A DNA stretch of 20,314 nucleotides from an uncultured Lachnospiraceae bacterium (lineage in GTDB: Bacteria; Bacillota; Clostridia; Lachnospirales; Lachnospiraceae). Shown here piece by piece: positions 8,749 to 16,504 of the stretch. Location: NCBI GenBank assembly GCA_910579505.1, contig CAJTTZ010000026.1, positions 1-20,314 of the forward strand, given 5' to 3'. The notes beneath the pieces are model-generated. The model made no database searches. It was given only the letters and a program-made list of their open reading frames with translations, and was not told the origin of the DNA. Positions within the stretch are counted from its first letter, which is position 1, and each line of letters begins with the position of its first letter. A program made the translations under genes and the position numbers.

Positions 8749-9420
8749 ATGAACATAGAATCGCAATTCAACCTGATTGCCAAAGAATACGACGCCAACC
8801 GCAAAAAATTTATTCCGTGCTTTGACGATTACTACATAAGTACGACAAAATTTATTGCGTCAAACATAGCGGAACCGAAGCGGGTTTTGGACTTGGGGGC
8901 AGGGACAGGCCTGCTGTCCTATTTCTGGTACCGCCACTTTCCGGCGTCCGAATATGTGCTTGTCGATATCGCGGATGATATGCTGCAGGTTGCCCGGAAA
9001 CGGTTTGCAGGGATAGATACGGTATCGTATCAGGCGGCGGATTATTCCAGAGAGCTGCCGACGCAGGATTTTGATGTGATTGTCTCGGCGCTTTCCATAC
9101 ACCATCTGGAAAACAGGGATAAGGAAAAGCTGTTTGAAAGGATTTACGACAAATTGCCTGAGGGCGGTTTATTTGTGAATTATGACCAGTTTTGTGCCGG
9201 GCAGGCTGGCATGGATGGCTGGTTTGATTCCTATTGGGAGAGCCAGCTTGCGGATAGCGGACTGACAGAACATGATATTGCACTGTGGAAAGAGCGCAGG
9301 AAGCTGGACAGGGAATGCTCTGTTGAGGAGGAAACGGAGATGCTTTGCAGAGGCGGTTTTAAGACTGTTAAATGTGTCTATTCTTATCAGAAGTTTTCTG
9401 TTATTGCAGCGATAAAGTAG
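8749..9420 (+). CDS. Class I SAM-dependent methyltransferase
   Basis: This is a 223-residue protein with a Rossmann-fold methyltransferase signature. Motif I is VLDLGAGTGLL (46-56), the acidic residue ending beta-2 is Asp73 in LVDIADDML, an acidic QAADYS follows at about 95-100, and the motif IV-like FDVIVSALSIHHL is at 108-120. It transfers a methyl group from S-adenosylmethionine; the acceptor cannot be told from sequence. The layout resembles small cytosolic methyltransferases of the Methyltransf_25/UbiE-like group. The start is well supported by AAGGAGG at 8735-8741, 7 nt before ATG; an overlapping ATG at 8745 is out of frame. It follows the LysM gene by 54 nt without a visible terminator, so the two may be co-transcribed, but no functional link is evident. 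Confidence 0.9.
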   Translation: MNIESQFNLIAKEYDANRKKFIPCFDDYYISTTKFIASNIAEPKRVLDLGAGTGLLSYFWYRHFPASEYVLVDIADDMLQVARKRFAGIDTVSYQAADYSRELPTQDFDVIVSALSIHHLENRDKEKLFERIYDKLPEGGLFVNYDQFCAGQAGMDGWFDSYWESQLADSGLTEHDIALWKERRKLDRECSVEEETEMLCRGGFKTVKCVYSYQKFSVIAAIK

Positions 9421-9438
9421 GTTCCGATTGCAGCGATA
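9403..9438 (+). repeat. 12-bp direct repeat at the methyltransferase 3' end
   Basis: ATTGCAGCGATA occurs at 9403-9414 and again at 9427-9438, a period of 24 bp. The first copy encodes the final IAAI of the methyltransferase and the second lies just beyond its stop in the same frame. This looks like a small tandem duplication that has partly diverged. Confidence 0.5.
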
Positions 9439-9462
9439 TTTTAGCAAAACGCGCTGGGCGGT

Positions 9463-9828
9463 ATGCGTGAGGTGATGGAAAGAAAGATGAAATTGATATT
9501 GGAGGGCATGGATGAGCTGATAGCTTCTGCAGGATATTGTGCCAAAAGAAAGTATGAAAATGAAGTTCTGAATACGATATATCATTATTGTCTCTTATTT
9601 TATACGAAAGAGGACGAAGTTATTGCGCTTACGGGAAAGCCTCTTGAGGCAGTCCTATATAGTAAGTATTATTGGCTTAAGCGGTATGTGAAAAAATATA
9701 ATGAAGTAAATGGATATGATGCGGGTATGGAGCAGCAGCAATTTAAACTGATTGAGGAATTGGAGCAGAGGCTTGGAGATGTTGATTGGGACTTGCTTCA
9801 AAGAATAGATGATGATATGGTGAAATGA
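9463..9828 (+). CDS. Uncharacterised 121-residue cytosolic protein
   Basis: I do not recognise the family. The protein is predicted to be almost entirely helical, soluble and acidic at its C-terminus, with no signal peptide or membrane segment. The middle is aromatic-rich (TIYHYCLLFYTKEDE, YSKYYWLKRYVKKYNE) and the end is Gln/Glu-rich and coiled-coil-like (EQQQFKLIEELEQRL). The start is uncertain: ATG 9463 has only a weak GGCGG upstream, and ATG 9475 or 9487 are alternatives, none with a strong ribosome site. It lies between the methyltransferase (42 nt away) and the MBL hydrolase (19 nt away), so the three probably share a transcript. Base composition is more AT-rich than the flanking genes, which may indicate a separate origin. 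Confidence 0.6.
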   Translation: MREVMERKMKLILEGMDELIASAGYCAKRKYENEVLNTIYHYCLLFYTKEDEVIALTGKPLEAVLYSKYYWLKRYVKKYNEVNGYDAGMEQQQFKLIEELEQRLGDVDWDLLQRIDDDMVK

Positions 9829-9847
9829 AAAGAGGGAGGAATCGAAA

Positions 9848-10492
9848 ATGACTTTATCCAACATAACTGTCAACACCCAGAGCAGCATCCGCATCGGAGG
9901 ATCGAAAGTCTTATACTTTGACCCGTACTTAATTCCTGCCGCCGCCCACGACGCGGACTTGATCTTTATCACGCACGAACACTACGATCATTTTGAGCCG
10001 GAGTCCATTGCGAGGCTGAAGAAGGAGGAGACATTTCTTATTGCGCCGGAATCCATGAAAAAGAAGACACTTTCGGAGTCAGGCATTGCAGAGGGAAACT
10101 GTCTGTTTTATCAGCCGGGCGAAAGTTTCGAGGCAGGCGGGGCAGCGGTTGAGACGATCCCGGCTTACAATAAGCTGAAACCTTTTCACCCGAAGGGAAA
10201 GAAGTGGCAGGGATATGTGGTGACGATGGACGATATCCGCTACTATGTGTCCGGCGATACGGATGTGAATGAGGATATCAAAAAGGTGCGCTGCGACGTG
10301 GCATTGATTCCGATCGGGGGTTTTTACACGATGGACTGGAAACAGGCGGCTGAGTACATCGCGCAGATAAAACCGCAGGCGGTGATTCCGACCCATTATG
10401 GCAGCATCGTTGGAAATAAAACCGACGGTGAGGATTTTCGGAAGATGCTGGAAGGCTTAAACGGCAAAATCCGGGTAGAACTAAAGCTGTAA
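9848..10492 (+). CDS. MBL-fold metallo-hydrolase
   Basis: This 214-residue protein belongs to the metallo-beta-lactamase superfamily, in the compact Lactamase_B_2/UPF0173-like group. The metal-binding signature THEHYDHF sits at residues 42-49 (H43, H45, D47, H48). A metal-bridging Asp in SGDTD is near 137, and a late His is in THYGS near 183. These residues form the usual two-metal site for hydrolysis of an ester, phosphodiester or lactone; the substrate is unknown. It has no signal peptide, so it is cytosolic and not a secreted beta-lactamase, despite the BlaI locus nearby. A strong ribosome site, GAGGGAGGA, precedes ATG 9848. It is the last gene of the plus-strand run and is followed at once by a hairpin terminator. 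Confidence 0.9.
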   Translation: MTLSNITVNTQSSIRIGGSKVLYFDPYLIPAAAHDADLIFITHEHYDHFEPESIARLKKEETFLIAPESMKKKTLSESGIAEGNCLFYQPGESFEAGGAAVETIPAYNKLKPFHPKGKKWQGYVVTMDDIRYYVSGDTDVNEDIKKVRCDVALIPIGGFYTMDWKQAAEYIAQIKPQAVIPTHYGSIVGNKTDGEDFRKMLEGLNGKIRVELKL

Positions 10493-10503
10493 AGGATAAC
10501 AAA

Positions 10504-10529
10504 AAGGCGACTACAAAAATAGTCGCCTT
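10504..10529. terminator. Bidirectional rho-independent terminator
   Basis: AAGGCGACTA (10504-10513) pairs perfectly with TAGTCGCCTT (10520-10529) around a 6-nt loop. On the minus strand the stem is followed by a T-rich tail; on the plus strand the tail is weaker (TAAAATTTT). It separates the convergent MBL hydrolase and diguanylate cyclase genes and can end both transcripts. Confidence 0.88.
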
Positions 10530-10542
10530 AAAATTTTGAAGG

Positions 10543-11769
10543 CTATCCACGTCCCTTTCTTTTTTCCAGATACATATTTCTGTCCGAATCGGTAACGCGC
10601 ATATGGAAGTTTTCCGCTCTGCTTTCCATGACAGACACGCCGAATGAGACGCTTAACTGTTTTTCATGGATGTGAAACAGTTTTTCATTTTCTTTCATTT
10701 GCTTAACAAAATCCAGAGCCGTCTCCTTTGTGGTTGCCGGGAGCAAAATAAGAAATTCATCCCCGCCCATGCGGAACAGGATGCGCTCCTTGGGCAGGAC
10801 CATCTGGAGGAGGATTACTGTGGTTTTGATATAGTCATCTCCCGCGGCATGGCCGTAAGTGTCGTTTACTTCCTTAAGCCCGTCACAATCGGCAGAGATA
10901 ATGGCGAGGGGGTAGCAGTCGTCCTTGTGTGTCTTGATAAACTCATTCAGATAGGCCCTGTTGTACAGACCGGTCAGCTCGTCCGTGATCGCCTGTTCCC
11001 TGAGCTTCTTTTTCAGCAGTTCGTATTCGGTCACATTGTTGATCAGACCGATGATGCCTGTGACAAATCCCTCTTCATTGAAAAGGGGCTGCTTAATAAT
11101 CTGAAAAAATTCCTGAATCCCATCCTCGTTGATTTCAATGGTATATGTCGCTCCTCTGCCTGTCTCAACAATTTCCAGGTCTTTTTTGTGCGCCGCTATG
11201 GCATTTTCTTTGTCCTTGCGCACTTCGGGATCAATTTTTCCGCGGATCGTCCAGCTTGGATCATCCGATTTATTCAGGTGATGCCAATACTTGGTTGCGA
11301 AAATATAGCGGCACTCGTTATCTTTGAGAAAAATGTTGGAGGGAAGCTGTTTGAGCGCTGTTTCCATTCTGTAAAAGGTCATGGAATCCGTAAATGCTAT
11401 CGCGTTTGCGAGTCTGTTTTTTACGACATGGCTCATATAAGGCCTGGTAATACAGTCGATCACACTTCCGCCGAGGCAGGCAAAGTTTTCCACAGGGGTT
11501 TCCTCGCCGGCATAAATAAGAATAGGTACGGAGATAAGCCGCCTGCTCTCTTTTACAAACGCGACGGCTCTGCGAATATCCTCCTGCTGGTCCGCGTGTA
11601 TCAGAAGGGCGTGGATCTCCGTCTTGTGGTCATGCAGGATCGCTTCTGCTTCCGGCATATCTTTTGTGATCTTTATGGCATATTCGTCGTCAAGAATTTG
11701 GCACAGTTCTTCATATGTCTGTCCGCTGTCAATAAAGAGCAGAGTCTTTTTCGCTTTTATATAATCCAT
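10543..11769 (-). CDS. Diguanylate cyclase: degenerate receiver, PAS, GGDEF
   Basis: This 408-residue soluble protein synthesises cyclic di-GMP from two GTP. Residues 1-125 look like a response-regulator receiver with altered key positions: LLFIDSG replaces the usual acidic pair, Asp60 is the candidate phosphoacceptor (LLIHAD), beta-4 has Ala in ILIYAGEE, and Arg replaces the beta-5 Lys (ITRPY). A PAS fold covers about 136-248. The GGDEF domain runs from DELTGLYNR (263) to the end, with DCDGLKEVNDTYGH and an intact GGDEF at 335-339, so it should be active. The upstream inhibitory RxxD site is absent (PKER at 326-329), suggesting no classic product feedback. ATG 11769 has AAAGGAAG 6 nt upstream. 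It lies 43 nt after ktrA on the same strand, so it is probably the third gene of a ktrB-ktrA-dgc operon. No membrane segment is seen. Confidence 0.92.
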   Translation of the reverse strand: MDYIKAKKTLLFIDSGQTYEELCQILDDEYAIKITKDMPEAEAILHDHKTEIHALLIHADQQEDIRRAVAFVKESRRLISVPILIYAGEETPVENFACLGGSVIDCITRPYMSHVVKNRLANAIAFTDSMTFYRMETALKQLPSNIFLKDNECRYIFATKYWHHLNKSDDPSWTIRGKIDPEVRKDKENAIAAHKKDLEIVETGRGATYTIEINEDGIQEFFQIIKQPLFNEEGFVTGIIGLINNVTEYELLKKKLREQAITDELTGLYNRAYLNEFIKTHKDDCYPLAIISADCDGLKEVNDTYGHAAGDDYIKTTVILLQMVLPKERILFRMGGDEFLILLPATTKETALDFVKQMKENEKLFHIHEKQLSVSFGVSVMESRAENFHMRVTDSDRNMYLEKRKGRG

Positions 11770-11812
11770 GCGGTTCTTCCTTTCAGATGAATCGTTTTTA
11801 AATGGAAAACGG

Positions 11813-12463
11813 TTAGGCGAGTTTACCCAGTTTTGCCGTATCGGCGATCACAATCATTTTCATGGACGGCTGTAAAGGCATTTCGGGGTCTATGGAAATG
11901 CAGACGTTTTTGTCCTCTATGATTGCCACAACGTTGATGGAATACTTTTTGCGGAGATTTAATTCCATCAGCGTTTTGCCAGCCCATTCTGCCTTGACGG
12001 GCAGCTCCACCATGGACACATCCTTGGAAAGTTCCATGATATCCATAAACCCGGAGCTTAAGAGGTTTTTGGCAAGGCGGATGCCGGACTCACTCTCCGG
12101 GAATACAACCCGGTCTGCGCCTACTTTGCGTAAGATCTTGCGGTCTAAATCGGTGGCGCATTTGGCGATCACGGTTTTCACGCCGATTTCTTTGCAGAGC
12201 ATGGTCGCCATGACGCTTGCCTTGAGATTGCTTGCCATGGCAATGATGACAACGTCGATATTGGCGATGCCGAGCTGCCTGATGACTTCCGCCTCGGTGA
12301 TGTCCGCGCATTTGCAGATGGGGATTTCGGCGATGGCTGCATTGACCAGTTCCTCGTCCAGGTCTACGGCGAGCACTTCCGCACCGCTGCTTACAAGCTC
12401 TTTTGCCACGGCAAAACCGTATCTGCCGAGACCGAATACCGCGTAAGATTGTTGAATGCCCAT
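11813..12463 (-). CDS. ktrA: KtrA/TrkA-type RCK regulatory subunit of potassium uptake
   Basis: This 216-residue cytosolic protein forms the gating ring of the Ktr potassium transporter. The RCK_N Rossmann domain has GLGRYG at 11-16 and the nucleotide-contacting acidic residue Asp34 (VDLDEELV), for NAD(H)/ATP/ADP-type ligands. The RCK_C domain is about residues 135-216 (ELPVKAEWAGKTLMELNL onward), which in several Firmicutes homologues binds cyclic di-AMP. The start is taken at ATG 12463, which has AGGAAAG 7 nt upstream; a longer frame from 12499 would overlap ktrB and has no better site. It sits 25 nt after ktrB, its membrane partner, consistent with one transcript and equal expression. Confidence 0.92.
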   Translation of the reverse strand: MGIQQSYAVFGLGRYGFAVAKELVSSGAEVLAVDLDEELVNAAIAEIPICKCADITEAEVIRQLGIANIDVVIIAMASNLKASVMATMLCKEIGVKTVIAKCATDLDRKILRKVGADRVVFPESESGIRLAKNLLSSGFMDIMELSKDVSMVELPVKAEWAGKTLMELNLRKKYSINVVAIIEDKNVCISIDPEMPLQPSMKMIVIADTAKLGKLA

Positions 12464-12488
12464 AAGTTTACTTTCCTTTCCCTGTTTC

Positions 12489-13850
12489 TCAGCCCACACT
12501 TATATCTTCGGTGGGATTTTTAATGATATTTTTCGTTTCCTTCTTTGTGTTTAGGGCGATCATAAGAGAAATGGGACCGACTCTGCCCAGATACATGGTT
12601 ATGATTATGATGATTCTGCCCCAGATATTCAGTTCGGATGTCAGGCTTCTTGTCAGACCTACCGTGGCGGCGGCGCTGACGGTTTCATAGACGACGTCGA
12701 GGGCATCCGCATCGGTGACGGCTGACAGAAGAAGGGTTGCCGTAAACAGGATAATAAACGCCATGCTTACCACCGCGACCGCTTTGCTGACAGCGTGTTT
12801 CGGAATGGTGCGGTGGAAGAGTTCCGCCTCGGCGTGTGTTTTCATTGTGGCAAATGCCGAGGTAATCAGTACTGCGAAAGTTACCGTTTTAATGCCGCCC
12901 GCGGTGCCTACCGGCGATCCGCCGATGAACATCAGGAGCAGGGAAGTGATTGCGGAAGCGTTTGTCAGGTCTTCCTGCGGGATGGTTGCGAAACCGGCTG
13001 TTCTCGTGGTCACGGACTGAAACAGCGAAGCCTGCAGCTTGTCAAAAATGGAAAAGCTGCCTATCGTTAACGGATTGTTATATTCAAAGACAAAAACAGC
13101 CGCCGTTCCGGCAAGGATAAGGATTCCTGTGACGGCGAGTGCAATTTTGCTGTGAAGGGTCAGATTGGCAAAGCATTTGAGACGCTGCCGCCGTATATTT
13201 TTCAGGGCCCCCACGAGATCCCACCAGACAATGTAGCCGATACCGCCAAAAACGATCAGCAGGATTGTCACGGTATTGATAACGGGGTTATGGACATAGG
13301 CGTATAGGCTGTTTTCCGAAATTACATCCATGCCCGCGTTGCAGAAAGCGGATACGGCGTTAAACAGGGAAATCCAGACGCCTTTTACGCCAAATTCCGG
13401 GACAAATACCGTCATGTACAAAAGTGCACCGATTCCTTCGACCAGGAGTGTGCCGGCAATCACTTTTCGGATGAATTTAACCATGCCGGACAGGGTATTC
13501 AGGTTGAAAGCGTCCTGAATGAGCATCCTGTCCCTGATGCCGATTCTGCGGTGCAGGCTGATCATAAGCCCGGACATAATAGTGACGACGCCAAGTCCGC
13601 CGATCTGTATGAGAAAGAGAATAACGACCTGACCGAACAGACTCCAGGTCGAAAAGGTGGGAACAGTCACAAGACCCGTCACACAGATGGAAGTGGTCGC
13701 CGTAAAGAGCGCGTCTATATAAGGTACGGCTATGCCGTCCGCAGAGCTGACCGGCAGGGCGAGCAGCGCGCTCCCCAAAAGAATTGCCAACAAAAAACTG
13801 AGCAGGATTGTCTGTGTTGTGGATAAGTTGATGCGTAACCTTTTTTTCAT
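12489..13850 (-). CDS. ktrB: KtrB/TrkH family potassium-translocating subunit
   Basis: This 453-residue integral membrane protein has four M1-P-M2 repeats. The four filter glycines of the KtrB/TrkH signature are visible: TSICVTGL (Gly59), AFCNAGMDV (Gly173), VTTRTAGFAT (Gly286) and AAATVGLTRS (Gly398). The gating loop in repeat three is MFIGGSPVGTAGGIKT (about 307-322). Length and pore sequence suit KtrB, which works with the KtrA ring as a sodium-assisted potassium uptake system in the cytoplasmic membrane. ATG 13850 is preceded by AAAGG at an 8-nt spacing, and by a good promoter (TTGAAA-17-TAAACT). It is the first gene of the minus-strand ktrB-ktrA-diguanylate cyclase run and is divergent from the MMPL operon. 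Confidence 0.93.
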   Translation of the reverse strand: MKKRLRINLSTTQTILLSFLLAILLGSALLALPVSSADGIAVPYIDALFTATTSICVTGLVTVPTFSTWSLFGQVVILFLIQIGGLGVVTIMSGLMISLHRRIGIRDRMLIQDAFNLNTLSGMVKFIRKVIAGTLLVEGIGALLYMTVFVPEFGVKGVWISLFNAVSAFCNAGMDVISENSLYAYVHNPVINTVTILLIVFGGIGYIVWWDLVGALKNIRRQRLKCFANLTLHSKIALAVTGILILAGTAAVFVFEYNNPLTIGSFSIFDKLQASLFQSVTTRTAGFATIPQEDLTNASAITSLLLMFIGGSPVGTAGGIKTVTFAVLITSAFATMKTHAEAELFHRTIPKHAVSKAVAVVSMAFIILFTATLLLSAVTDADALDVVYETVSAAATVGLTRSLTSELNIWGRIIIIITMYLGRVGPISLMIALNTKKETKNIIKNPTEDISVG

Positions 13851-13879
13851 AGGAAAAGCCTTTCTGTCGATACAGGTAT

Positions 13880-13908
13880 AGTTTACGCTGTATTTTGTAC
13901 AATTTCAA
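13880..13908 (-). promoter_or_regulatory. Probable promoter of the ktrB operon
   Basis: On the minus strand, TTGAAA (13908-13903) is separated by 17 bp from TAAACT (13885-13880). The leader to ktrB would be only about 25-30 nt, so there is no room for a riboswitch. Confidence 0.6.
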
Positions 13909-13938
13909 GGGAATGTATAAAACTCGGCCCATATAGAA

Positions 13939-13967
13939 TTGACAATCGCGGGTCATAATACTATACT
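13939..13967 (+). promoter_or_regulatory. Promoter of the MMPL-GLUG operon
   Basis: A perfect -35 TTGACA (13939-13944), a 17-bp spacer and -10 TATACT (13962-13967) lie directly upstream of the transporter gene. The predicted start is near 13974. This places the in-frame TTG at 13973 at the transcript end and supports ATG 13997 as the translation start. Confidence 0.8.
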
Positions 13968-13996
13968 TCCTCTTGAACGAGGGAGGCGTTTTTTCT

Positions 13997-16504
13997 ATGG
14001 ATAACGGGCAAAATGAAAAAAAGGGCGGCAATCAGGCAATGGTCAAAATTTGCGGATTCATTGTGGATAAACGAAACCTGTTTTTCCTGCTATTTGGCAT
14101 TTTGATCATTTTTTCAGCCGTATCGAGAAACTGGGTAAACGTGGAGAACTCTATGTCCCATTATCTTCCGGATTCTACGGAGACGAAACAGGGTCTGGAT
14201 CTGATGGAGCAGGAGTTTATTACATACGGAACCTGTGACGTGATGGTGGCAAACGTTTCTTATGAACAGGCGGAGTCTATTGAAAGAAAACTGGAGTTTA
14301 TACCGGGCGTCTTTATGATAGACTTTGATGACACGGAAGAACATTATTTTAACGGTTCTTCCTATTATAATGTCACTTTCGACTATGACGAGAAGGATGA
14401 CCAGTGTCTGGAAGTACTTGAAAGGGTAAAGGAAGAACTGGACGGGTATGATTATTATCTGTCTACAACGCTGGGGGACATCGAGGCTGAGCTGATCGCG
14501 GAGGAGATGAATGTCATTGTCGTTCTGGTGGCCTTTGTGGTGGTGACGGTGCTTCTGTTGACATCACAGGCTTATGCGGAGGTGCCGGTCCTGCTGATTA
14601 CCTTCGTGGCGGCGGCTATTTTGCAGATGGGGACGAACTTTGTGTTCGGCACGATCTCCTTTGTGTCCAACTCCGTGACGGTAGTGCTGCAGCTTGCGCT
14701 GTCAGTGGATTACGCCATAATTCTTTTGAACAGATATAAGGAGGAACATGTCAATCTGGAATCCCGGGAGGCAATTATCATTGCCCTGAGCAAAGCGATC
14801 CCTGAGATCTGCGGCAGCTCCCTTACCACGATAGGCGGCCTGATCGCCATGGGCTTTATGCAGTACAAGATGGGCCCCGATCTGTCCATGTGTCTGATTA
14901 AGTCCATCTTCCTGGCGCTTGGCTCGGTGTTCCTGCTGATGCCGGGCGTGATTATGCTGTTTTCCAAACTTATGGATACGACCAAACATAAGAACTTTAT
15001 CCCGGACATTCCGTTTGTGGGAAAATTCGATTACGCGACGAGACATATTGTGGCGCCGCTTTTTGTACTTGTGATCGTGGGGGCGTACACGGTTTCCAGC
15101 AAGTGTCCTTATGTATTCGGCGACTCTACGATCACGCCGCCGATCCAGAACAGCATCCAGAAGACGGAAGAACTGCAGACGGATAATTTCGGCGCCAGCA
15201 ATATGGTTGCGCTGATTGTGCCGGCGGGAGACTACGAGAAGGAAGCGAAGCTGTTAGCGGAGCTGGAGGCATGCCCGGAGGTGGACTACACACAGGGGCT
15301 TGCCAATATAGAGGCGCTTGACGATTACTGTCTGACGGATAAACTGACGCCCAGACAGTTTTCGGAACTGATTGACCTGGATTATGAGGTGGCGGAACTG
15401 GTATACGCTGCTTACGCCGTAAATGACGAGGACTATGCGAAGGTAGTAAACGGTCTGCCGGAGTATAAGGTGTCCCTGATTGATATGTTTATGTTTGTCC
15501 ACGACGAGGTGGAGGAAGGGTATGTCACGCTTGAGGACGATCTGCAGGATACGCTGGATGAGGCGTATGACGCCATGAACTTTGCGAAGAATCAGTTACA
15601 GGGCGAAAACTACAGCCGTATGCTTGTTTTTCTGACGCTTCCCGAGGAGAGTGAGGAGACCTTTGCCTTTCTTGACAGGATGCATGAAATTGCGGAAAAG
15701 TATTATCCCAATGGTAAGGTATTGGTATGCGGCGAGTCGGTGAGCCAGTACGATCTGCAAAAGACTTTTGGGCGCGACAATCTGGTAAACAACGTTGTGT
15801 CTATTCTTGCCGTGCTGGTGGTGCTTTTGTTCACCTTCAAGTCGGCGGGTATGCCGGTGCTTCTGATTGCGGTGATTCAGGGCTGTATCTGGCTGAACTT
15901 TTCGATTCCGGCGCTGCAGCATGACAATATTTTCTTCATGTCCTATTTGATTGTCAGCTCGATTCAGATGGGTGCGAATATTGACTATGCCATCGTCATT
16001 GCAGGGCGGTATATGGAACTGCGAAAGGAATACGGCAGGCGCCAGTCCATTATAGATTCCATGAATCAGGCGTTCCCGACGATTATTACCTCGGGAACCA
16101 TGATGGTAGTGGCAGGATTTTTGATCGGCAAGCTGACTTCCAACGCGGCGATCTTCGGTATCGGAAAATGTCTGGGGCGGGGAACTTCCATTTCCATATT
16201 GATAACCATGTTTGTTTTGCCGCAGATCCTCCTGGTGGGCGATAAGATCATTGAGAAGACGGCCTTTGTCATGAATATGCCGATTCGCACGAAGAATATG
16301 ACCGGGCTTATGAGAGTGGACGGTCTGGTGAGAGGCAGGATTGAGGGAACTGTGACAGGTACTATGAGCGCCATTGTCAGAGGTAACGTGAGCGCCTATG
16401 TGGAGGCGGGAGATGTAACGGAACTTACGGAAGAAGAATACAGACAGTTGACGGAGACGGTGACTGAGGAGATGGCGAGCAGGGAGGTGACGGATCATGA
16501 GTAA
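13997..16504 (+). CDS. MMPL/RND-superfamily transporter with beta-repeat cytoplasmic tail
   Basis: This 835-residue polytopic membrane protein has an internal duplication typical of MMPL/RND exporters. Each half has a first helix, an extracytoplasmic loop, then five packed helices. TM1 is about 27-46, the first loop is short (about 47-165) and the second loop is longer (about 375-590). The proton-relay motif appears in both halves: LSVDYAI (Asp238) and ANIDYAI (Asp663). Such proteins use the proton motive force to move lipids, drugs or other amphiphiles outward; the substrate is unknown. After the last helix, residues 774-808 form a run of V-x-G steps (VDGLVRGRIEGTVTGTMSAI) like a bactofilin beta-helix. 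ATG 13997 is chosen because GGGAGG (13980-13985) precedes it; TTG 13973 does not fit. The end overlaps the next gene by 8 nt, implying translational coupling. Confidence 0.9.
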   Translation: MDNGQNEKKGGNQAMVKICGFIVDKRNLFFLLFGILIIFSAVSRNWVNVENSMSHYLPDSTETKQGLDLMEQEFITYGTCDVMVANVSYEQAESIERKLEFIPGVFMIDFDDTEEHYFNGSSYYNVTFDYDEKDDQCLEVLERVKEELDGYDYYLSTTLGDIEAELIAEEMNVIVVLVAFVVVTVLLLTSQAYAEVPVLLITFVAAAILQMGTNFVFGTISFVSNSVTVVLQLALSVDYAIILLNRYKEEHVNLESREAIIIALSKAIPEICGSSLTTIGGLIAMGFMQYKMGPDLSMCLIKSIFLALGSVFLLMPGVIMLFSKLMDTTKHKNFIPDIPFVGKFDYATRHIVAPLFVLVIVGAYTVSSKCPYVFGDSTITPPIQNSIQKTEELQTDNFGASNMVALIVPAGDYEKEAKLLAELEACPEVDYTQGLANIEALDDYCLTDKLTPRQFSELIDLDYEVAELVYAAYAVNDEDYAKVVNGLPEYKVSLIDMFMFVHDEVEEGYVTLEDDLQDTLDEAYDAMNFAKNQLQGENYSRMLVFLTLPEESEETFAFLDRMHEIAEKYYPNGKVLVCGESVSQYDLQKTFGRDNLVNNVVSILAVLVVLLFTFKSAGMPVLLIAVIQGCIWLNFSIPALQHDNIFFMSYLIVSSIQMGANIDYAIVIAGRYMELRKEYGRRQSIIDSMNQAFPTIITSGTMMVVAGFLIGKLTSNAAIFGIGKCLGRGTSISILITMFVLPQILLVGDKIIEKTAFVMNMPIRTKNMTGLMRVDGLVRGRIEGTVTGTMSAIVRGNVSAYVEAGDVTELTEEEYRQLTETVTEEMASREVTDHE

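Noticed and set aside
9848..10492. MBL-fold protein as a beta-lactamase controlled by the BlaI locus
   Set aside because: No signal peptide, no operator nearby, and the compact sequence fits the cytosolic Lactamase_B_2-like group.
10666..11790. Plus-strand open frame of 374 codons opposite the diguanylate cyclase
   Set aside because: Exactly antisense to a clear GGDEF protein; composition follows from the other strand's codons.
13851..13996. Possible c-di-AMP or other riboswitch upstream of ktrB
   Set aside because: The region is only about 146 bp, is filled by two divergent promoters and leaves a leader of under 30 nt.
13973..13996. TTG at 13973 as the start of the MMPL gene
   Set aside because: It lies before the GGGAGG ribosome site and at the predicted transcript start; ATG 13997 fits better.
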